DNA from: an uncultured Flavobacteriales bacterium
Lineage (GTDB): Bacteria > Bacteroidota > Bacteroidia > Flavobacteriales_D > SKUL01
Assembly: GCA_937911795.1 (NCBI GenBank)
Contig: CALDPJ010000134.1
Coordinates: 1 to 8,499, forward strand
DNA: 8,499 nt
Direction of reading: 5' to 3'
Under the pieces are notes generated by a model that was not told the DNA's origin, made no database searches, and was given only the letters and a program-made list of their open reading frames with translations. Each line of letters begins with the position of its first letter. The first letter of the stretch is position 1. A program made the translations under genes and the position numbers. Shown in pieces: positions 1 to 6,400 of the stretch.

Positions 1-155
1 ACCAGTCCGGTGCCGGTACCAATATCGAGAATGGTTTTGGGAGGATTTTCATTTTTGGCCCAGGCACCGAGCAATACACCGTCAGTACCTACTTTCATTG
101 CACATTGATCCTGCCGGATAGCAAATTGTTTGAAACGAAATACAGATTGGGGCAT
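1..155 (-). CDS. trmN6: tRNA1(Val) (adenine(37)-N6)-methyltransferase, N-terminal fragment cut by window edge
   Basis: Reading the minus strand from the ATG at 155 gives 51 codons that run off the window. The start MPQSVFRFKQFAIRQD, then CAMKVGTDGVLLGAWA (about residues 18-33), is the characteristic N-terminus of the TrmN6 (YfiC) family. It is followed by the Rossmann-fold SAM-binding motif I, LDIGTGTGL (about residues 43-51). Family members use S-adenosylmethionine to methylate N6 of A37 in tRNA1(Val), next to the anticodon. The catalytic NPPY motif lies beyond the edge and cannot be checked. The start lies 2 nt after the rimM stop, so the gene is very likely translationally coupled to rimM and is third in an rpsP-rimM-trmN6 operon. 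Family call is firm; full length is unknown. Confidence 0.88.
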   Translation of the reverse strand, partial: MPQSVFRFKQFAIRQDQCAMKVGTDGVLLGAWAKNENPPKTILDIGTGTGL

Positions 156-157
156 GG

Positions 158-688
158 TCAATCGTTCAGACCGATCAATCCTTCCGGTATTTCAACAGAG
201 ATGGATTTGGCTTCGTGATCAATCTCTACAATGAACTGATCGTGAAAAGGAATCAGGATTTCACCCCGGTCTCCATTTACCTCCAAAATCGGATTCGTGG
301 TATGCTCAATAAAACTTTCGACCGTGCCGAGTAACCCCAGTGCGGTATCGGTAACAGAATATCCTATCAGATCTTCCGGAAAAAGTTCATCATCATCTTC
401 GCTTTCGGGACGCATGGTCAGCGGAAGAAATAGTTCTTTTTTCACGAGAGCCTGAGCGGCTGCTTCGCTATCTACGCCTTCGAACTGAACCCGGGCATAT
501 GGACCACTGCGGTCAAACCGGATTTTCTCAATAAAAAAAGGAACCAGTTTATTGTTGATTTCAACAAAAACTGATTCCATTTTATCGTATTTCTGCGGAT
601 CTCTGTCGTCGATAAAAACGATCACTTCTCCACGAAAACTATATGTTTTGGAAACGCTCCCGAGGTAAAAACAATCTTCTTTCCTCAT
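158..688 (-). CDS. rimM: 16S rRNA processing protein / 30S ribosome maturation factor RimM
   Basis: A 176-residue protein of normal RimM length. RimM binds S19 in the 30S head and assists late 16S rRNA processing and 30S assembly in the cytoplasm. The N-terminal RimM domain (about 1-95) starts MRKEDCFYLGSVSK and has the FRGEV element, where many RimMs read HGFKGEV; here the HG pair is YS. An acidic linker (PESEDDDELF, about 93-102) leads to a C-terminal PRC-barrel domain (about 103-176) with LGLLGTVESF, EILIPF and IPEGLIGL. I chose the ATG at 688. The frame is open to a TTG at 697, but MRKEDCFYLG matches the start I know from Bacteroidota RimMs. It sits 18 nt after rpsP and 2 nt before trmN6, so it is almost certainly co-transcribed with both. 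No good Shine-Dalgarno is visible, as usual in this phylum. Confidence 0.95.
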   Translation of the reverse strand: MRKEDCFYLGSVSKTYSFRGEVIVFIDDRDPQKYDKMESVFVEINNKLVPFFIEKIRFDRSGPYARVQFEGVDSEAAAQALVKKELFLPLTMRPESEDDDELFPEDLIGYSVTDTALGLLGTVESFIEHTTNPILEVNGDRGEILIPFHDQFIVEIDHEAKSISVEIPEGLIGLND

Positions 689-706
689 GGAAAACAATTT
701 CCGGCC

Positions 707-1540
707 TTAGGCCTTCTTTTCGTCGTTTTCTGCGTCGTCCGATTTCTCTTCGGTTGCTTCAGCCGAAGGAGCTTCTTCCTGCTTTTCTTCCGAAGTCGAT
801 TCTTCAGCTACAGGCTCTTTGCTTTCTTCTTTTGTTTCTTCCGCTTTAGCTTCTTCAGCAGGTGCTTCGGCTGCAGGCTCTTCAGCTTTTGGAGCTTCTT
901 CAGTCGCAGGTGCTTCTTCGGTGGCTTCAGCTGCAGGAGCTTCTTCTTTTGTTTCAGCTTCCGGCGCCTCTTCGGTTTTGGCTTCTTCTACAGGTGCTTC
1001 AACTTCGGCAGCTGTTTCTTCAGTAGCTTCCGGAGCTTCTTCTGCTGCAGGAGCTTCGGCTTCGGGTGCTGCTTCGGGCTCAGGTGTGTTTTTAGCGGCG
1101 ATTTCTTCAGCGCGCTTCTTGTTCACTTCACCTTCGGCCTGTAATCTTGCTTTGCGGTCAGAATCAGATTCATTGGCAAGACGGTCTACTTTCGCCTGAA
1201 TTTTTGCATCTTTTTCTTTCGTCCACGCTTCGAATTTCTTGTCGGCGTCTTCCTGAGAAAGCGCACCTTTTAGAACTCCACGGTTCAGGTGGTTTCTGTA
1301 CAAAACTCCACGATATGACAAAATTGCGCGTGCCGTGTCGGTAGGTTGTGCACCTTTCGTTAGCCAGGCGGCAGCATTGTCAACATCAATTTCGATCGTT
1401 GCAGGATCGGTATTCGGGTTGTACATTCCGATGCGCTCAATGTAACGTCCGTCTCGCGGAGCTCTTGCGTCGGCAACAACAATGTGGAAATACGGTTTAC
1501 CTTTCTTTCCTTTTCTTTGTAATCTGATCTTTACAGCCAT
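707..1540 (-). CDS. rpsP: 30S ribosomal protein S16 with long Glu/Ala-rich C-terminal tail
   Basis: Residues 1-85 form a complete S16 domain: MAVKIRLQRKGKKGKPYFHI, then VADARAPRDGRYIERIGMYNP (22-42) and the PTDTARAIL region (66-74). S16 binds 16S rRNA in the 30S body. Bacterial S16 is usually 80-90 residues, whereas this protein is 277. Residues 86-150 are a charged, probably helical segment (LSQEDADKKFEAWTKEKD...). From 152 to the end is a low-complexity acidic tail: by hand count 45 Glu and 34 Ala in 126 residues, with six copies of EEAP. Bacteroidota S16 proteins are known to carry C-terminal extensions, but this one is long. The frame stays open to a TAA 18 nt before rimM, so the tail is encoded and not a frameshift product. 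First gene of the rpsP-rimM-trmN6 operon. What the tail does is unknown to me. Confidence 0.96.
   Translation of the reverse strand: MAVKIRLQRKGKKGKPYFHIVVADARAPRDGRYIERIGMYNPNTDPATIEIDVDNAAAWLTKGAQPTDTARAILSYRGVLYRNHLNRGVLKGALSQEDADKKFEAWTKEKDAKIQAKVDRLANESDSDRKARLQAEGEVNKKRAEEIAAKNTPEPEAAPEAEAPAAEEAPEATEETAAEVEAPVEEAKTEEAPEAETKEEAPAAEATEEAPATEEAPKAEEPAAEAPAEEAKAEETKEESKEPVAEESTSEEKQEEAPSAEATEEKSDDAENDEKKA
710..1087 (-). repeat. Degenerate Glu/Ala codon repeat encoding the S16 tail
   Basis: This 378-base stretch within rpsP encodes residues 152-277. On the plus strand it is full of recurring gcttctt and gcttcag units, the complement of Glu-Glu-Ala and Ala-Glu codons. The units are not exact tandem copies; they give variations on (A/T)EEAP(E/A). 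Repetitive coding DNA of this sort can change length by slippage or unequal recombination, so the tail length may vary between strains and may be hard for short-read assembly. Confidence 0.75.
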
Positions 1541-1594
1541 GCTTTTTGCATTAATTAGTTGTGGGTACGAAACCCCGTTTTATTAATTGGGCCG

Positions 1595-1626
1595 CAAATA
1601 TCTTATTTTATTCGTTGGTTTGGAAA
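1595..1626 (-). promoter_or_regulatory. Candidate Bacteroidota-type promoter for rpsP-rimM-trmN6
   Basis: Reading the minus strand, TTTC (1626-1623) and GATATTTG (1602-1595) are separated by 20 nt. They resemble the Bacteroidota -33 TTTG and -7 TAnnTTTG boxes with one mismatch each. Transcription would start near 1588 and leave a leader of roughly 48 nt before the rpsP ATG at 1540. The region 1541-1647 is the only space between divergent rpsP and the HD gene, so promoters for both should lie here. On the plus strand, TTGGTTTG at 1615-1622 is a one-mismatch -7 candidate for the HD gene. In such AT-rich DNA these matches are weak. Confidence 0.33.
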
Positions 1627-1647
1627 TTATTTACCGATTTAATTAGC

Positions 1648-2319
1648 ATGGTTTCAACTTCAGATTTTGATTATTCGGGCGCTGTAGCGAGAATTGCAGC
1701 CAAAGTAGAAAATCTGTTCCGTGGCGAAGGAACGGGGCATGACTGGTGGCACATTGAACGCGTTCGTCGGTTGGCCATGCACATCGGGAAAAATGAAGGG
1801 GCAGATTTGTTGGTCGTTGAATTGGGTGCTTTGCTGCACGATGTGGCCGATTATAAACTGCATGGAGGGGATGTGGAAAAAGGTATGAAGCTGGTGAGAG
1901 AATGGCTGAAGGAAGAGGAATTTGCGGATGAAATCGTTGCCGACGTTGTTCAGATTGTTGAAAATGTGAGTTACCAGGGCGCGGATGTGCCGGATGTTCC
2001 ATTGTCACCCGAAGGTTGGGTGGTGCGCGATGCAGACCGGCTGGATGCCATTGGTGCCATCGGTATAGCACGCACTTTTGCTTTTGGTGGAAACCGCAAC
2101 AGGCCGCTCTATGATCCGGAAATTCCACCCGTAATGCATGACAATTTTGAATCTTACAAGGGTAGCAACGCGCCGACCATCAATCATTTCTACGAAAAAT
2201 TACTGCTGCTGAAAGACCGGATGCACACGGAAACTGCCAAAGCCATGGCCGATGAAAGACATCAGTTTATGGAGGAATTCCTCAACAGATTCTATGCAGA
2301 GTGGAATGGGGAAATCTGA
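1648..2319 (+). CDS. HD-superfamily phosphohydrolase of the YpgQ/YedJ type
   Basis: A 223-residue cytoplasmic protein with all the metal-binding signature of an HD domain. HDWWHIERV (31-39) supplies the first His, LLHDVAD (62-68) the His-Asp pair H64-D65, and RDADRLDAIGAIGIAR (127-142) the distal Asp. The later part (YDPEIPPV, NHFYEKLLLLKDRMHTETAKAMA) also fits the E. coli YedJ / B. subtilis YpgQ family, which hydrolyses nucleotides; YpgQ is reported as a dNTP pyrophosphohydrolase. The substrate here cannot be read from sequence. The frame is open back to a GTG at 1561, which would add 29 residues (MGTKPRFINWAANILFYSL...). I prefer the ATG at 1648 because family homology begins just after it and the longer form would overlap the rpsP promoter region. 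No neighbour is functionally linked. It converges on the DUF1571 gene. Confidence 0.88.
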   Translation: MVSTSDFDYSGAVARIAAKVENLFRGEGTGHDWWHIERVRRLAMHIGKNEGADLLVVELGALLHDVADYKLHGGDVEKGMKLVREWLKEEEFADEIVADVVQIVENVSYQGADVPDVPLSPEGWVVRDADRLDAIGAIGIARTFAFGGNRNRPLYDPEIPPVMHDNFESYKGSNAPTINHFYEKLLLLKDRMHTETAKAMADERHQFMEEFLNRFYAEWNGEI

Positions 2320-2336
2320 AGAAAGAGGGTGATTTG

Positions 2337-3236
2337 TTAAAATCCGTATTCTGGGAATTCGGCGGTAAGCTCTTTTTCATCAAAACGTGTGTTCAACTGA
2401 ACTTTGCTATACTCATAAGCTTCAAACAGCGCCCCGTTATCGTCGTACACCTCAAATCTCATCGGTATCAGTCTTTCCTGGTCGATGAATAGTTTAATAT
2501 ACGGAGCATAATCATTCGGGATGGTAATGGTCATGCCGCTACTCAGACTTCCGAAGCCGGAAATGGATTCATTCAGCTCAACAATCCGGTATTCACTGAT
2601 GTGGAATTTATCGGCCACACTCATTGTGGTTTCGCCTTCAACGGTTGTATAAGTCATCAGTTTATACTGCCTGTTGTTGATTTCAACAACATGGCACCGA
2701 TGATCGTCGATGGTTTCTTCACCTTTATATTCTGCCAGGTCATGGGCAATGTGTTCGTATTTTTTCAGCAGATGCGCCAATACCCGGTTAAATTTACTGA
2801 ATCCAATATCTGAGATCAGGTGGTGCTGATTGTTTCTGATCAGCGAGCTATACGGATCCAGGCTGATGTTGATCCACGGAAACCCGTTTGGATTAACGAG
2901 TACCTTTCCTCCATTAAAGCCTTTTGAATAGAGGAGCTCAATGCCCTTCTCAGAATCCAGTTGCTTAAGATATATACTGTAAGGCTGGTTCGACATTTTG
3001 ATACGGGAGTGAGCCTCAACATAATTTCCGGCGTATCTTTCTTTTTTCTGCACTTCACAAGCCATGGTATTCACCTGTGAACAACTTTCAAACATTTCTT
3101 TGATCAATCCGAAAGCAACTCCCGATTCGTTCGCTTTTTCAGCCTTGCGTTCCATCGGCTGAGCCAAGGTACCCAAGGTGAATGACAGCAACGTCAGAAG
3201 TAAGAGGTGCCGGTGGTAGGTAGGTAAATATCTCAC
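2337..3236 (-). CDS. Exported DUF1571 family protein with embedded LysM domain
   Basis: A 299-residue protein with a likely Sec signal peptide. Basic and polar residues 1-10 precede the hydrophobic run LLLLTLLSFTLGTLA, with probable cleavage after A25 (T-L-A|Q). There is no lipobox Cys, so it is probably periplasmic. Residues 40-195 and 246-299 resemble DUF1571 proteins, which are related in fold to LolA/LolB-type lipoprotein carriers; the C-terminus IDQERLIPMRFEVYDDNGALF and final PEYGF are typical. Between them, residues 196-240 read as a LysM domain (YTTVEGETTMSVADKF ... LSSGMTITIP), a peptidoglycan-binding module. Function unknown; a cell-wall-associated envelope role is an inference. The start is GTG at 3236, the only one that gives a good signal peptide; the next Met is residue 28. 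It lies 17 nt from the convergent HD gene and is divergent from dnaE. Confidence 0.85.
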   Translation of the reverse strand: MRYLPTYHRHLLLLTLLSFTLGTLAQPMERKAEKANESGVAFGLIKEMFESCSQVNTMACEVQKKERYAGNYVEAHSRIKMSNQPYSIYLKQLDSEKGIELLYSKGFNGGKVLVNPNGFPWINISLDPYSSLIRNNQHHLISDIGFSKFNRVLAHLLKKYEHIAHDLAEYKGEETIDDHRCHVVEINNRQYKLMTYTTVEGETTMSVADKFHISEYRIVELNESISGFGSLSSGMTITIPNDYAPYIKLFIDQERLIPMRFEVYDDNGALFEAYEYSKVQLNTRFDEKELTAEFPEYGF

Positions 3237-3240
3237 AGGT

Positions 3241-3248
3241 CAAATTTA
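3241..3248 (-). promoter_or_regulatory. -7 box (TAAATTTG) right against the DUF1571 start
   Basis: On the minus strand TAAATTTG matches the Bacteroidota -7 consensus TAnnTTTG exactly and ends only 4 nt before the GTG at 3236. If used, transcription would begin at or next to the start codon, giving an almost leaderless mRNA. I see no TTTG-like -33 box at the right distance, so this could be a chance match. Confidence 0.25.
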
Positions 3249-3405
3249 ATACATAACCCGCTTTATCGCATCTTTATTGCTGAGTTTAACACACGCTACG
3301 GTCGTTAAATTCGTTTATTCGTGGATTGCATCCGGACACAAAAGGTCGTTGAAAAGTAAAGGATATTTTTTAGGAATGCCCACAGACTTCATGGTTATGG
3401 TTGAT

Positions 3406-3413
3406 TACTTTTG
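3406..3413 (+). promoter_or_regulatory. Candidate dnaE promoter -7 box (TACTTTTG)
   Basis: TACTTTTG is an exact match to the TAnnTTTG -7 consensus. It lies 36 nt before the dnaE ATG, which places the transcript start near 3420 and gives a leader of about 30 nt. The upstream -33 element is poor (only TTC at 3388-3390). The rest of the 213-nt intergenic region 3237-3449 is AT-rich, and I see no hairpin, operator or small gene in it. Confidence 0.45.
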
Positions 3414-3449
3414 AAGCTCCCATTGAACAATTTTATTTCATAGCCGCCC

Positions 3450-6400
3450 ATGTTCCTGATATTTGATACCGAGACCACAGGGCTTCCCAAAAACTGGAAA
3501 GCTCCTATTACCGACAGCGATAACTGGCCGCGAATGGTTCAGCTTGCATGGCAACTTCATGATGAACGTGGAGCCCTGGTTTCATCGGGCAATTATATCG
3601 TTCGTCCCGATGGATTTGATATTCCGTATAACGCTGCTAAAATTCACGGCATCACCACCGAACGTGCACAGCGCGACGGAAAGCCATTGTGCGATGTGCT
3701 GGCCGCTTTTGCTGTAGACTTAAGCCGTACGAAGTATGCAGTGGGGCATAACGTGGAATTCGATATCAGCGTAGTGGCTGCAGAACAGTTCCGGGATGGC
3801 TGTGATCATGAAATCTTACAGCAATTATCAAAACTCGACACCAAGGATTTATCGGTAGATTTTTGTCAGTTACCCGGCGGAAAAGGAGGGAAATATAAAT
3901 GGCCCACCCTGACTGAGCTGCATCAGAAATTATTTTCAGAACCCTTTGCAGATGCACACGATGCCGCTTACGATGTGGATGCCACAGCCCGATGTTTTTT
4001 CGGATTGATAACGTGTGCGGCAATAAAGGTTCCGGAAGTGACGGATGTAGGTGTGGTCAGGTACGAAGCTCCACAACTGGATGCAGCAAATTTTGCTGAT
4101 ACCCCGGCTAAACAAGATTCGAATAAGCTGAAGGTGAATAAAAACAAAGCCATCAGCGACGATGTTGATCAGGCAGTTTTTACGCATCTGCACTGTCATT
4201 CTCAGTTTTCCATCCTTCAGTCCACGTCCGACATTGCAACGTTGGTAAACCGGGCGGCAGAACTGAAGTTTCCGGCGTTGGCCATTACCGATCACGGAAA
4301 CATGATGGCAGCTTTCCAGTTTGTGCGAAAAGCTCTGGCTGCAGGCATTAAACCAATTGTTGGTTGTGAATTAAATCTCTGCCGCGATCGGAAAGATCGT
4401 TCCACGAAAGACGATGGTTTTTCGTCTGTTCTGATGGCTAAGAATAAAAATGGCTACCAGAATCTGTGTAAGCTTTCGTCGTATGCCTTCACCGAAGGGT
4501 TTTACTACGTGCCCAGAATTGATCGGGAGCTGTTGCTGAAATATAAAGAAGATCTCATTGTACTAAGCGGAGGGTTGTGGGGAGAAGTTCCGTATAAAAT
4601 TCTGAATGAAGGTCGCGAACCGGCGGAAGAAGCCTTTGTCTGGTGGAAAGAAAATTTTGGCGATGACTTTTATGTAGAGCTAAATCGTCATGGCTTGCAG
4701 GAAGAACAAGTGGTGAATGACACGTTGCTGGAGTTCTGTGAAAAATACGATGTCAAGTATATTGCCGCCAACAATTCCTATTACACCCATAAAGAAGATG
4801 CGGTTTCTCACGACATCCTTCTTTGTATAAAAGATGGTGAGAACAAAGAGAAACCGAAACGATACATCGGCAAGCGTGGAAGAGAATTCAGGTTTGGATT
4901 TCCAAACGATGAGTTTTACCTGAAAACCGATCAGGAGATGAAGCAGATTTTTGCGGATCTGCCCGAAGCAATTTTCAATATCAGTGAAGTCCTCGACAAA
5001 TGTGAATCCTATGAACTTGCCCGCGATGTATTGCTTCCGAAATTCGATATCCCGGAGGAATTCATTGATGTGGCTGACGAAGCAGATGGAGGCAAAAGAG
5101 GAGAGAATGCTTATCTACGGCAGCTGACCTACAAAGGTGCCGAAATGCGTTGGGGAGAAATATCCGACGAAGTTCGCGATCGACTTGATTTTGAATTGGA
5201 AACCATTGCCAAAACCGGTTATCCCGGTTACTTTCTGATTGTGCAGGATTTCTGTCGCGCTGCACGCGAAATGGGTGTGTCGGTAGGGCCGGGTAGAGGA
5301 TCTGCGGCGGGGTCGGCGGTGGCTTATTGCACGGGAATTACCAACGTCGATCCGATTAAGTATGATTTGCTTTTTGAGCGTTTCCTGAATCCGGACCGGG
5401 TTTCGATGCCGGATATCGATATTGACTTCGACGATGAAGGCCGTCAGCGGGTTATCGACTATGTAATTGAAAAGTACGGATCGCAGCAGGTTGCGCAAAT
5501 TATTACCTACGGAACGATGGCGGCCAAATCGTCGATTCGTGATGCGGGCCGTGTATTGCAGTTGCCGTTGTCAGACACCGATCGCGTAGCGAAACTGGTG
5601 CCCGATATTAAACTCGCCAAGCTTTTTGGTTTTGACGAAAAGGCCCTGAGTAATCACTTTAAGAAAAGCGCCGACGATCTCGAAAAAGCAAAAGAACTGA
5701 TCAAGGTAGCCGAAGGTAAAGGGCTCGAAGCAGAAACCATTCAACAGGCGCGCATTCTCGAAGGTTCGGTCCGAAATACTGGAATTCATGCCTGCGGAGT
5801 CATCATTACACCAGACGACATCACGAACTACGTTCCGGTTGCTACGAGCAAGGATACCGTAATGGTATGCACGCAGTACGACAACGCCGTTGCCGAAGAC
5901 GCCGGTTTGTTGAAAATGGACTTCCTCGGATTAAAAACGCTGACGATCATCAAGGATGCGGTTCAGTTGATTAAAGAGCGCCATGGAGTTGAAATTGTTC
6001 CCGACGACATTCCCCTGGATGATGAGAAAACCTACGGGCTTTTTCAACGCGGTGAAACAGTAGCCATATTTCAGTATGAATCTGCCGGAATGCAGAAGTA
6101 CATGATGCAGCTTAAACCAACGGTTTTTGCCGACCTGATTGCCATGAACGCGCTGTATCGACCCGGTCCGATTGAATACATTCCGTCGTTCATTGCCCGG
6201 AAACATGGAACTGAAGACATCAGTTACGATTTACCCGATTGTAAGGAATACCTGGAAGAAACCTATGGTATCACGGTTTATCAGGAGCAGGTAATGCGGC
6301 TTTCCCAAAAGCTGGTTGGTTTCACGAAAGGTGAGGCCGATACCTTGCGAAAAGCAATGGGAAAAAAGCAAAAGCCCGTACTCGATAAATTGAAGCCCCA

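Noticed and set aside
643..849. Plus-strand 68-codon frame across the rpsP/rimM junction
   Set aside because: Antisense to two firm ribosomal-operon genes, and its sequence resembles only reversed repeat codons.
819..1199. Long plus-strand open frame rich in Ala and Ser opposite rpsP
   Set aside because: It is the antisense of the Glu/Ala repeat: complementary codons give Ala/Ser strings. It has no start context, and the S16 frame is certain.
2320..2336. Bidirectional terminator between the convergent HD and DUF1571 genes
   Set aside because: The 17-nt gap has no inverted repeat or T run; any terminator would have to lie inside the genes and I could not see one.
3300..3349. Direct repeat ggtcgtt at 3300-3306 and 3343-3349 as an operator
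   Set aside because: Seven bases only, no symmetry and no conserved spacing to either promoter; likely chance.
3936..4295. Minus-strand open frames of 60-130 codons throughout dnaE
   Set aside because: They lie entirely inside the confidently identified dnaE, have no recognisable domain and no spacing suggesting expression.
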